Positions 23,221 to 34,200 of a DNA stretch of 64,000 nt are shown piece after piece. The position numbers were made by a program, and so were the translations under genes. Numbering within the stretch: position 1 is the stretch's first letter; every line of letters starts with the position of its first letter. Where the stretch lies: the NCBI GenBank assembly GCA_026122225.1, contig JANEZZ010000520.1, positions 620,001 through 684,000 of the forward strand. Direction: 5' to 3'. This stretch comes from Heloderma charlesbogerti (lineage: Eukaryota; Chordata; Lepidosauria; Squamata; Helodermatidae). The notes under the pieces were generated by a model that did not search any database, was not told the origin of the DNA, and worked only from the letters and a program-made list of their open reading frames with translations.

Positions 23221-25690
23221 TCTATTGTACCTAAGAACATGATCCAGGGGCATGGGAGTCCCCCCCACATTAACATTGCATTAAATCCCTGCTGTGACAT
23301 GGCAATTCTTCTGAAGCAATAATTCCAATCAAGTTACAAATAATACTGGTTTTCTGATAACCCACAAAGGAATTTCCCTGTCAGCCCAATTCTCAGAAGT
23401 GGGGTAATAGTTCTAGAAGAAAACTCTTTATGACATAACTTGACACCTATGAATAAGAACATTCCAGCCAATCTCACAGAAATCATAAACTCCCACAGTT
23501 TCCCTTAACATGACCATAACAAGGTTAACTGTATAAATCTCATTCTAAATTTAGCCTACATTTTTCCATAGATATATTTGAGTGGGTGTTGAGATGGCTG
23601 GTGATCCACAGTTAGGGATGATAGACATGGGTGACTGGAGGTTCCGGCTATAACTTGAAAAGTTGCACAGAAGGTAAAATACCTTTAGGTGAAATTCCTT
23701 CCTGCACTGAGGTAAGAGTTTTTCCAACACACTTCTGCCTTCGAGACAACTCTTAAAGGTAGAGGGAATTATTGAATGCTTCTCTCCCCAACATACATAC
23801 ACCCCCACCCACAACACACACACACCACCACTACCACCCCTTTTAAAAACATTTCTTGGCATACCCAATTTTCAAACATTCCAGGAAAATGTTTTGCATT
23901 ATCACCTTTGTGAAGTTTAAATGTGACTGATATGACACCTGCTGGTGAAACAGTACAAATAATTCTGGTGTCCTGATAACCCTTTCACCTGTAAAACTGG
24001 CAATAGTGTTTGGATCTCTCTTCTATTACAGGTGTTTTGGCTGGAGAGTGTTGCAAAGGAAGATCCATAACCTGTATAGGAAAGCATATAACCACGGCAG
24101 CCTATATTATACCTATCATTTCTCATATCCATATTTTTAGTGATACTTATGAATGGCTAGGAACACACAAACCTGCAGTTCCCATCATCCTCTGGCCGGG
24201 AATAGTGCACATGCTCGTAGTCATTGCCATAGCTAATGGCACAAAGAGCAGCTCTGGCAATGCCAGAGTAACATCCCTGTGGTGTGGGAACTGTGGGCTG
24301 GGATCCGCAGGAGGAGAGGTGAAGGTGTGATGTCGAACCTCAATGGCGTTAGCAAACCAGACAAGGGAGCCATTCACTTACCTATCTACACACCCCGGGC
24401 TTTTACTCTGGGGCTGGTGTGAGTCGAGGTCCCTCGTGATAGCTGACACAGTCGTGACTTCGAAGCCATCCATGGTTTTCGCCTGGAAAAAGCGGAGTTC
24501 CAAGGAGTTGTTTTACTGCAATTTTTCAGGTTTGCTGTGGGTTCCCCCACGGTTGCGGACTGTCTGTTCCTTCCCCAAACCAACTTCGCATCTTACAGTG
24601 GGAGTGTTGTAGGCATGCGTAGTGCCTGCGTCACTCTGTGACATCCCTTTGCTCCCCCATCCCTTCGCAGCTGCACAGTTACAGAGGCACAGAGGGGAGT
24701 TTTCATCTATTTATTTAATCTCATTTTGCACATTTCTGCATCTTCGTATCTTCACAACGGTTGCTTTTGGACTCAGTACCCAAGGCTGGGGGGGTGGGTT
24801 CTTGGGAGAGGAACAACATCGCTCCGGCCACCATTTTGGAGTGATGGCTAGGCACATAGCACGTTTGTGAGTGCACACCATCGTGGTGGTCTCAGGCTGG
24901 GGAACTGACAAACTGATGGTGTGGAAATGAAGGGGCACAAAATACCCAGCCTTTACCTAAAACAGGGTCAGAAAGACACAGCAGAGCCCCTCAAATGCAA
25001 AACAGCCACTGAAGTGTCGCACCCCCACACTCACGGGACTGCACACTAGCTGCGCATTTCAGTATAATGGCAAAAAAAAGGGCACGGCGAGTCTGTTAGG
25101 GAAGCGCACAGTACATCGCGAGTGTATCGCAGGGCATGGTGATTCGAAGGCGCATTGCTGCACAGTTGCGACGGGGTGGGGGGCCAAAGCAGTGCCATGT
25201 AGATGGGGCCCTGGTGGGCAGTCAGCAGCACCAGTCCATGCAACCCCCCCACACACACACACAAAGCACCTCCAGCACAGCTGCCCCTATTCACAGTAGC
25301 TACATTCATGCTCCCCACCCCCATCTCCAGATGACTAATCTGACAACCCTGTTCAGGAGCAGGGCCAAATGCAGGGCATACAATGGTAAATTTCCATCTG
25401 GGGAGAGGTATTTCTGCTGGGATTGCCTGAGAGGATCCATCACAAGAAGTCCCAACCTCCACCAGTGACTGGGTTCAGGTGCTGAGGCAAGTGTCAGGGA
25501 GGACAGGCAATTGGTATGTTAACCCCAGTGCTGGCCCCACATCTTCACTCCCCCCCACACACACACACATTGAGGAGGAGCGGACAAAACTGCATGCAGC
25601 CCAGGCCCCGGTTCAAGGGAATAGGCTCCTGCTTTGCCACCCTCTGGCACCTCACCACCCCAGCCAGGACGAACGACCACTGGGGATTCC
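23221..25690. other. Unclassified non-coding DNA
   Basis: No gene was supported. There are short CA-rich stretches (about 23800-23825, 25240-25262, 25552-25568) and a block at 24150-24310 with inverted-looking ends (acctgcagttcccatc / gggaactgtgggctgg) that may be a diverged MITE. Confidence 0.35.
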
Positions 25691-25698
25691 TCTCCCTT

Positions 25699-25950
25699 GT
25701 GAGACTGACCAGTGTGCCTTCATGCTGATGCTGCCTGGCCGAAAAAGAGACTGGCCAATGTGATCTCCTGCTGATATGGCCTGCTTGGACAGGCACTGGG
25801 ACCCCATGCTGTTGCCTCCAGACTGTTGAAGAGCACCTGGCCGTTATGCCCTCATGCCGATGCTGCCTGCCTGATGAGCAGTGGCCATGGTGAGCTCAGG
25901 CTGAGGCTGCATGTCAAAAGGCTGAGCCATGAGCATTCATGCTGGTGGGA
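25699..25950. repeat. Unclassified direct repeat, copy A
   Basis: The sequence begins tgagactgaccagtgtgcc and ends gagcattcatgctggtggg. It recurs in the same orientation 740 bp away at 26439-26650, apart from a roughly 40-bp length difference. The unit contains several gatgctgcctg sub-repeats. No family was recognised. Confidence 0.7.
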
Positions 25951-26204
25951 CTGGTCTTGATCTGCCTTGCCACATGCAGTGGAGAGGAACACATGAATGA
26001 CTGCCCTTGGGGCCTTTCTCATTTGGGTGGTATATAAATCTAACAAATAAATATATAAATAAGGCTGGGCTGGAGGATGTGCCATGGTGCTGCAATACTT
26101 AGTGCTCTTGAAAAGTCTTGCATGTGCCTCAAAAGGTGCCCATAGTCTGTTGTATTCATGCTGCAGCCTTGACTTCTGTTCCTTCAGCATCCACACTACC
26201 AGTG

Positions 26205-26350
26205 GCAGGGGTGGGGAACCTCAGGCCCGGGGCCCAAATCTGGCCCACCTGGGGGGCCCATTCTGGCCCTCCAGGGTTCCTCAGATGGCCCCACCCCTTT
26301 CCCCAGCCCCGCCCCTTTCCTCTGGCCCTGCTTCCTTTTCCCCAATCACT
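26205..26350. repeat. Possible interspersed repeat, G+C-rich
   Basis: caggggtggggaacctcagg and ccaaatctggcccacctggg look like a short interspersed element of reptile genomes. It lies between the two direct repeats. No ends were defined. Confidence 0.35.
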
Positions 26351-26438
26351 AATCATTTGGTGGTGTCCTGGCTTTTGTGTAGTATCTGTGAAGAAGGCAG
26401 GGCAATTGCATAATAAAAGCTTCATATGGAAGCACCCG

Positions 26439-26650
26439 GTGAGACTGACCAGTGTACCCCCATGCTGATGCTGCCTGGCTGAAAAAGAGACTGGCCAATG
26501 TGATCTCCTGCTGATATGGCCTGCTTGAAGAAAGAAGACAGGCCATTGGGACCTCATGTTGATGCTGCCTGCCTGATGAGCAGTGGCCATTATGAGCTCA
26601 GGCTGAGGCTGCATATCAAAAATCTGAGCCATGAGCATTCATACTGGTGG
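26439..26650. repeat. Unclassified direct repeat, copy B
   Basis: tgagactgaccagtgtaccc through gagcattcatactggtgg is a diverged second copy of 25699-25950. Confidence 0.7.
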
Positions 26651-26849
26651 TACCCACTTGAAGGAGAGAGAACACAGGACATTACCTTATATCACATGAG
26701 AGTATTTGTCCTTCTAGCCCAGTAATGCCTATTATAGCCAATGTGCTCAGAAAATATATGTTCACACAAAGTGTACTTACCTTAAGGATTTATTTGCCAC
26801 AAGATGTAGTTTAGGTACTAGTTGAAATGCTTTCATATGTTTTTTATTA

Positions 26850-27715
26850 GGGTTTGGACAAGTTCACAGAGGACAATGCTGAAGGTGGTATATAGGCACC
26901 ATGACAAATATGTTGGCTATATAGTACCTCCAGGTTCAGATGCTGTGTGCCTCTGAATACCAGTGGCTGGGGAACAACAGGGAAAGAACTACTGCCCTCA
27001 TGTCCTTCTTGTGGGCTTCTGTCATGCCCCTGCTGGAGGAATCCTCCTCTGAGGAGGAGCTAGAGCTCCCAGAGACAGACAGTGCCAAAAAGCCACCATG
27101 TCAGAAGATCTGGGGAGGAGAGTTCCACCTCTGAGGAAGTGGCTGGGCAACCAGCTATCCCCCCAGAGCACCGCCACCTCAAGAGGCAGGCCAATAGGGC
27201 TCCTCTGAGAAGGAGTGCTCGATTCCAAAAGAAGACTCCTTGGGAGCAAGGCCCTCCTCCTGAGGAGGACTTTTGCCAGAGGGCCTGTAATGCACTACAT
27301 CTGAGCCTTGGGTGGGGCTCAGAAAGCTCTGCCTATATACGTCTTCAGTTTTATCTTGGCCAGTGTTGGAACCATGGTATTCATCAGCTCCGTGTCTTGT
27401 ACTTTGCTTTCTGACCCTTGCCTTGTGATTGACCTTCTGCGGTACTGACCCTTGGATTTCTGTTTGACTCTGCTTCTGGACTGTGTATGGTAACTTACTG
27501 CTTAATTGTGTTTTGACCTGGTATTTGGACCACTCCTGCCTTTGCCTGATCCTGGACTGGACTGAAACTTCTGTGCATGATCATTTGTCTGTGTTGTTGC
27601 CTTGCCTTTTGGATTGCCCTACAATTTGCTCTAGTGCTGAGTCTGATTCAGCCATAGATAGTAGGGCAACTTCCCAAAGGGCATCTGGTTGGGGAAATGG
27701 GATTCTGGAGTAGAT
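26850..27715 (+). mobile_element. CR1-like LINE 3' UTR, split by a solo LTR
   Basis: gggtttggacaagttcacag, cctctgaataccagtggctg and gtgggcttc (to 27019), then tcccaaagggcatctggttg (27671 on), form one LINE 3' UTR. Related copies are at 27745, 30153 (minus), 31384 (minus) and 34372 (minus). The copy at 34372 extends into CR1-like coding sequence, which gives the family. Confidence 0.65.
27020..27668 (+). mobile_element. Solo LTR of a retroelement
   Basis: It starts TGTCATGCCCC and ends GTAGGGCA, giving TG...CA with short inverted TGCCC/GGGCA. It interrupts a LINE tail whose two halves resume on either side. Flanks gcttc (27015-27019) and acttc (27669-27673) fit a 5-bp target duplication with one change. 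A TATA-like tatata at about 27334 fits an LTR promoter. No internal coding region or second LTR is present. Gypsy or ERV origin cannot be decided. Confidence 0.6.
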
Positions 27716-27744
27716 AAGCCATATGATTTAGCTAGGCTCACCTT

Positions 27745-27960
27745 ATGTTCTTAGGTGGTTTTAAGAGGGACCAATTCATGGATCACAAGTCCATCAACAG
27801 TTATTATATATTAGAACCTTCACATTCAGAGACAGGCAGTATGCTACTGAATATTAGTTTCTGGGGGCAAATAGAAGGCTGTTGCCTTCATGCACTGTGT
27901 AAGGGCTTCTTGTCTACATCTGTCTGGCCAGTGTTGGATTAGGCAGACCCTCAGTGTGTT
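27745..27960 (+). mobile_element. CR1-like LINE 3' UTR copy
   Basis: gttttaagagggaccaattc, tgctactgaatattagtttc and tggccagtgttggattaggc match the same 3' UTR as 26850-27715. 5'-truncated. Confidence 0.55.
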
Positions 27961-28020
27961 TGCAGGAAGGCCGTTCTTGCACCTTAAGACCACAACAATG
28001 AATCAGCTGAGATTGAAGAC

Positions 28021-28380
28021 CAGGGATGTTGCAGGAGTCTGAGAAAGGTCTGATGGACCCTGTTTGCTGAGCCACTGACACTTACTGGACCTGCATGCCC
28101 ATGTGAGAGCCCAGCAGCCAGGCCAGCCAGCCCCTTAGTGAGCTGCCATTTTCTGTAGAATGATCCATTTACACCTGTAATGTTGCTGCCATTCACATAA
28201 TGTTACACATTTGGAAAACCCTGAGCCTCCATTTCTACACAAAATGGTGGCTTGCTAAGAGGATGGGGGGGCCTGCACTGCTCGCCGGACACTTGTCAGG
28301 TGCTCCAGTGGCTTGCTTAATGGGCAGCAGCTTGGTGAGCACCTGGTGAAACCAGACTGAGGTGAGTCTGTCCATCCCTA
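28021..28380. mobile_element. hAT-like non-autonomous element with exact 8-bp target duplication
   Basis: It starts cagggatgttgcaggagtc and ends gagtctgtccatcccta. Both flanks are ttgaagac (28013-28020 and 28381-28388). The interior is imperfectly palindromic (gagctgccattttctg against acaaaatggtggcttgc). Confidence 0.8.
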
Positions 28381-28389
28381 TTGAAGACC

Positions 28390-29140
28390 ATCAACTTGGG
28401 CACTGATCACAACATGGAGTGTCAACTTCCAGTTACTACCAACACAGCATAGATACTAGACAGTGTTCTATCTCACCTGGGGCAGCACTGCTGCTGCTCT
28501 CTCATGTTGTTCAAGTTGGGACTTTAGTCTCTGAAAGCAGCTTTTGGCAGCTGAGCCTTTCAGTCACAACCAAACCCTGGGGTGCAAAGCAGGACACAAA
28601 TGGCAGAGTTCCTTGAATCTCCAGTGGGTGTTAGCCTGATGTGTGCAGTGTGTATAAGATCTTGTGAAAGACTACAATAAACCAGCAGACTGCACTTTTA
28701 CTTTAGAACTTGCAATATTATTGCAATGTAGGAAAGGAAGTGCTTCCTCCACAGCAAGAACTATGTGTGACTGTAGAATAACCTAGAAGACGCGTGTACT
28801 TGTGGTTGCTAACAATTCTCTGATCCTTGAATAAAAAGGTATCCTTTTCAAACTAGCCTTGCATTTTGCTTATCCTAATGGGGCATGGCTGTATTTTGGC
28901 TTTCTGATCGAGACTACAGTAAGTTGGCAACCTTCTCTATCAAAGGCAGAACTACCATCCATCAGTCTCTTATAGGTTGACCTATGCAGTTCAGACCACA
29001 GTATGCTACAAGGAGAGGAAACCGTACAGAACAGATAACCTCAGCAATTCACCCAGATCACACACTGCAGGATAATCCTCTCACACCGCCCCCAAATGAC
29101 CAGTATGACCAGTCAAGCTAAATTGCAGGCTGATTTCTTC
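28390..29140. other. Unclassified non-coding DNA
   Basis: No gene or transposon end was recognised. Confidence 0.35.
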
Positions 29141-29152
29141 CCAGCCCCAAAT

Positions 29153-29310
29153 TAGGGATGGATGATGAGAATTTAATTTCAGTTCAATTTGGGTACAAAA
29201 TTTACCAAAATTCATGAAGTTCTCTATATTCAGGACAAAAAACTTGAGATTTTTTTTTTTTTTTTTAAAGAACTTGGGAGAAACAGAAACTGACAGATTC
29301 ATCCATCCAG
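29153..29310. mobile_element. Short A+T-rich hAT-like element, probable
   Basis: It starts tagggatggatgatgagaat and ends cagattcatccatcca. The ends are inverted repeats of the family type, with an A/T-rich inside that includes a long T run. The flanks (ccccaaat and gtcccagg) do not match well, so the boundaries are approximate. Confidence 0.5.
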
Positions 29311-29628
29311 TCCCAGGGCTTTGAATTCTTAGCTCTTGAAATTAGGTATTCAACTGTGTTAGTGCTTAATTAGAGTTGCCACCTCATTTTTCTGTCAGGC
29401 TCCTCATCTTCACCAGCTATATGGCAGGCAGGCACATCATTGCCCTGTTCATGCTGGGCATAGCTGTACCTATTGAATTTGGTTGATGCAGATGGCTGAG
29501 AATTTCATTTCAGTTTGTTTTTGATAAGAATTGACCAAAGTTAGCAAAGCTGATATGCGGGAGAGAAAGGATCTAAAATCATTACAATGCAGGAGAAAGT
29601 GAAAGGGACAGATCTGTCTATTCCTAAC

Positions 29629-30079
29629 TAGTGATGTATGAACCCCCCACTATCTGGTAGGCAGGGGTTCATGGAGGGGTCATCCATGCTGCTTGGGGCC
29701 CTCTGGAGCAGTTAGTGAAGTGGCTCTCTGGCTCCCTATAAGGTGCAATATGCTAATGGCAGCTTCCATTAGCATATCATGGGGGAAAAAATACAGATGC
29801 AAATGGCATATTCTATGCCATTTGCAGCTGTAAAGCACTGACTTTGACTTAAATACAGCCATAAATGACTGCAATTTAAGTCAAAGTCAGTGCTTTACAG
29901 CTGCAAATGGTGTACAATATGCTGTTTATGGCTGTATTTTTTCCTGAGATAGGCTAATGGCAGCTGCATCTTCGCGTCTTCTAAGGAGCCAGAGAGCCAC
30001 TCCACCACCGACTCTGGAGGTCGGATTCTCTGGAATCCAGCCTCACTGGAGCCCGTGGAGGAATTCTCCGACACCCCTG
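29629..30079. mobile_element. hAT-like fold-back element
   Basis: It starts tagtgatgtatgaaccc and ends ctccgacacccctg. Flanks ttcctaac (29621-29628) and ttccaaac (30080-30087) match at 7 of 8. The interior is a palindrome centred near 29862: gctgtaaagcactgactttg mirrors caaagtcagtgctttacagc, inside gatgcaaatggca and its partner gcaaatggtg. Confidence 0.75.
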
Positions 30080-30152
30080 TTCCAAACCCAAACACACAGA
30101 TTACTTTTTGTGAGAGTTTTGAGTGTAAGGAAAGCTAATCCACTCAGCCTTA

Positions 30153-30365
30153 AGAACATAAGAAGAGCCCTGCTGGATCAGACCAGAGACCTATCTTGTC
30201 CAGCATTCTGTTCCCACAGTGGGCAACCAGATGCCTATGGGAAGCCAGCAAGTGGGACATGAGTGCAATAGGACCCTCCTGCTTATGTTTTCTATTGTAT
30301 TGAATATAGAGGCATGCTGCCTCCAAGACTGGTGATATATAACCATCATGACAAGTAGCCATGGA
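30153..30365 (-). mobile_element. CR1-like LINE 3' end (minus)
   Basis: taagaacataagaagagccc, tgctggatcagaccag and cagtgggcaaccagatgcc are the reverse complement of the LINE 3' UTR seen at 26850 and 34372. Confidence 0.6.
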
Positions 30366-30876
30366 TACCAAAGTCATTCTAATGAAACTATGTGAGGTGC
30401 AGCTATTGAACACCTTGGTTCTTATTACGTCCCAAATATATCCTAGAAGAAGTAGTGAAGGAAGGGGTGAACATGATGTTTATGTGGAGGTTAAACACAC
30501 ACATACACTTTTTCCTCTAATGGGTCAGGCCACTGAAAAGAAATCATAAGATAACTTTCACAAATGTATCCAACTCTTATACAGAACACAGTGAAAGTCT
30601 TCATTTCCACAGCTCAGAATTGTATACTTTACAAGGCGAAAACATTTTTTCTGATTTCCACCTTAATGTTGTGGCCATGCCAGAGTTAATATGCACTGAC
30701 CAATCTTCTTGTAAGTATATGTAAGTATATGATTTTTAAAAACACTTTAAAACTGCACATTTTCAGACTACTAGTTCTTATGTGCTACATGTCTGGGGGT
30801 GAAAGAGATGAGCAGGTATTGTAGCCAATCTAGGTAAGGTTATTGCAATAGAAAGCCAGAGAACTTGCAAATACAG

Positions 30877-30882
30877 TTTATT
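30877..30882 (-). terminator. Candidate polyadenylation signal of the mucin gene
   Basis: AATAAA on the minus strand (tttatt on plus), 229 bp beyond the stop codon. It is the nearest good match seen downstream of the final mucin exon. No transcript evidence is available. Confidence 0.45.
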
Positions 30883-31110
30883 TGACAAATATCAAGGTAC
30901 ATTTTTTGTCAGTTGTCCAGTTCCCTGAATCAATCAGAATAAGAGAAGTGATTACACTACTGAATCACTTTTGAATAAAACTTTGAACATCTCCCATTAT
31001 AGGAAAAAACAAATGTGTGCATGCACAACAAGTGTTCACAGCTGTTGTGAAGCATTTTTAGATGAAGCACTAAAACATAGACATTTCACCAACTCTTTTG
31101 GTTCATGGCT

Positions 31111-31276
31111 CTACTTTGGACATATGGTCTCCACACAGCCACACTCATCTACATGAAGATATGTGTATTTGATTCGCTTCCTTCTACTGCAAATCAGTTC
31201 CACTCTCACTTCATGGTATTTTGTAGCATGGCAACATGTGCATCCGTGCTTCATTTTGTGAGTGACAAAGGAATAC
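31111..31276 (-). CDS. Mucin exon 11: second half of CTCK and stop
   Basis: The acceptor is tctcccacacag. The first base completes the Val codon. It encodes [35 protein letters not shown] and GCVETICPK, ending at TAG (31111-31113). HGCTCC and VDECGC supply the last knot cysteines. No basic C-terminal extension follows. Confidence 0.92.
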
Positions 31277-34200
31277 CTGTGTGGGAGAAACACAGGGTCA
31301 ACAATTTTATCAATGTTCCTCATTGCTCTAAAACCACCAAGAGATGCCAGGCATGAAGGAACCCCTTAGCATTTCTTTCACTTAAGAACATAAGAAGAGT
31401 CCTGGTATATCAGGCTAAGGGTCCATCTATTCTAGCATTCTGTTCCCACAGTGGCCAACCAGATGCCTCTTGGGAAGCCCACAAGCAGGACATGATGCAA
31501 TGACAGTGTTATCCAGCAACTGATATAAAGAGGCATACTGCTTCTAATAAAGCAACAGAATAAGAAGCAACTTATTAAGCAACAGAAATAAATTGTATAC
31601 CACACAACATTTGTTAACTAAAGGATATCTACCCATATCTTTGGTTTAGCCCAAATTTTACTGCTCCACCTCCTCCCCACCCCATGATTTCTCCATGCTA
31701 AAATACAGTGAAGAAAAAAAGGATTGAGGCTATGAGATTTTCGATCGCTGGGGAACCCTTTGCTTCTACCTTCACTTCTGTTGTCCTCACAGACCTGTGC
31801 CTCCACAAATAAGTGACTCATACAATTTGTAAATAAACATGGCTGCTATTAGTAGAAAGGAGCGCCTCCAGCAACACCAGACAGGCCGCTTAACAAGATC
31901 AGCCTCAGATAGCCTTCTCTCTGTCCCATCAGCCAGGACAGCTAGACTGGTGGGGACGAGGGAGAGGGCCTTTTCTGTGGTGGCCCCCACTCTGTGGAAC
32001 TCCCTCCCTAGGGAACTCCACCATGCCCCCTCTTTAATGAGCTTCCGTTGTGCATTAAAAATGTGGTTGTTCAGGCAGGCATTTGGGGTGGGTTAGGGTA
32101 TTTTAGAAAATGTTTTTACTGTAGAATTTTATTGTTTTAAACTGTTTTACTGTATGCTGTACATCGCCCAGAGTGGCTGGGTGACCAGCCAGATGGGCAA
32201 TTAATAAATTTAATAATAAAATAAATAAATAAAAGGGTCGGGGCAAAGTTCTCTGACAAGAACATGATCCAATTTCTGATAGAGGGGTGAATGTTTCTGC
32301 ATTTTTTTTGCTGCTGTACCTATCTGTCTAGGCAACAGGGTCAAAACAGAAGGAAGAAGGTCAGAGTCCCACTGAGTTCCTGAGATCTTTGCAATACGGT
32401 CTATAAGAGGACACTGGATATGTAAATGTGTCTCTCCTACTTGCAGACATAGGAAGATGAAAGAACACTGTTCTTGGAAATCCCCAGCTGCATCACAACA
32501 CCCAGGGCTTTTGTGCACTGTGGCAGTTTGAGATCCTGATCATCAGATGCTCTGGCTACATCCAATACCTGGTTGCTTCTGAAATCTCAACCTGGTGGCT
32601 GTCAGTGCTTAGACACCACCTGCTGCTTGGATGTCCTAGTTGTGTATATGAAATGAACAGCTCTCAACTTTCTGAAGGTCTTTCAGTGAGGAACTTGCAC
32701 CCCTCACCTCTTCTCCATCTGTACCTTGAAAAAGTGTGCTAAACCCTCTTTCTTCTCCAGATGCTTTACTATGAACTTCTATTAGTCCCCATTTTTGCCC
32801 CACTATTCCCTTTCCTGCACTTTCTCTTCATATTTATATGTTGTTGTTCAGTCGTTCAGTCGTGTCCGACTCTTCGTGACCCCATGGACCATAGCATGCC
32901 AGGCCTTCCTGTCCTGCACTCTCTCCCGGAGCATGCTCAAGTTCATATTCATTGCATCGGTGATGCTATCTAGCCATCTCATCCTCAGCCGTCCCCTTCT
33001 CCTTTTGCCTTCAGTCTTTCCCAGCATCAGGGTCTTTTCCAGAGAGTTTTCTCTTCGCATTAGGTGGCCAAAATATTTGAGCTTCAGCTTCAGTATCTGT
33101 CCTTCCAATGAGCACTCAGGGTTGATTTCTTTAGGATGGACTGATTTGACCTCCTTGCAGTCCAGGGGACTCGTAAGAGTCTTCTCCAGCACCACAGTTC
33201 AAAAGCATCAATTCTTCGGCGCTCAGCCTTCCTTATAGTCCAGCTCTCACAGCCATACATTACTACTGGGAAAACCATAGCTTTGATTAGACGGACCTTT
33301 GTCGGCAAGGTGATGTCTCTGCTTCTTACTATGCTGTCTAGGTTGGCCATAGCTTTCCTCCCAAGGAGCAAGCGTCTTTTAATTTCATGGCTACAGTCAC
33401 CGTCTGCGGTGATCTTGGAGCCCAAGAAAGTAAAATCTGTCACTGCTTCCATTTCTTCCCCTTCTATATGCCAGGAAGTGATAGGGCCAGATGCCATGAT
33501 CTTCATTTTCTTAATGTTGAGTTTCAAACCAGCTTTTGCACTCTCCTCTTTCACCCTCAACAAGAGGCTCTTGAGATCCTCTTCGCTTTCTGCCATTAGG
33601 GTGGTATCGTCTGCATATCGGAGGTTGTTGATAATTCTCCCAGCAATCTTAATTCCGACCTCTGATTCATCCAACCCGGCATTTCTCATGATGGACTCTG
33701 CATATAAGTTAAATAAGCAGGGTGACAATATGCAGCCTTGTCGTACTCCTTTCCCAATTTTGAACCACTCGGTTGTTCCATGTCTGGTTCTTACTGTTGC
33801 TTCTTGACCCTTGTACAGGTTTCTCAGGAGACAGGTAAGGTGGTCTGGTACTCCCATCACTTTAAGAATTTGCCACAGTTTGTTGTGATCCACACAATCA
33901 AAGGCTTTAGCATAGTCAATGAAGCAGAAATAGATGTTTTTCTGGAATTCTCTTGCTTTCTCCATAAATAAACTGCCCTAAACAACATTTGGTGGTATGA
34001 AGGTCACTATACAAATGGCATCTACACTGCCAATCTATCACAGAGCCCTTTGGGCCTCTTCTTCTGATGTAACATTTGCCATTTTATCTCACAGGGAGAT
34101 GAGCAATGTGATATCATTACTTTCTGCTAGGAAAGTGCATTCTGAACTAATTCATTAGAATTCCCAATCCCTTCACATCCTTTAGCTTTAAATCCCCATT

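Noticed and set aside
26940..27414. Acidic coding exon (ESSSEEELELPETDS)
   Set aside because: It lies across the border of a LINE tail and a solo LTR. The frame is a by-product of LTR sequence.
32795..33807. Plus-strand frames of 147 and 174 codons
   Set aside because: They are antisense shadows of the Bov-B reverse transcriptase on the minus strand.
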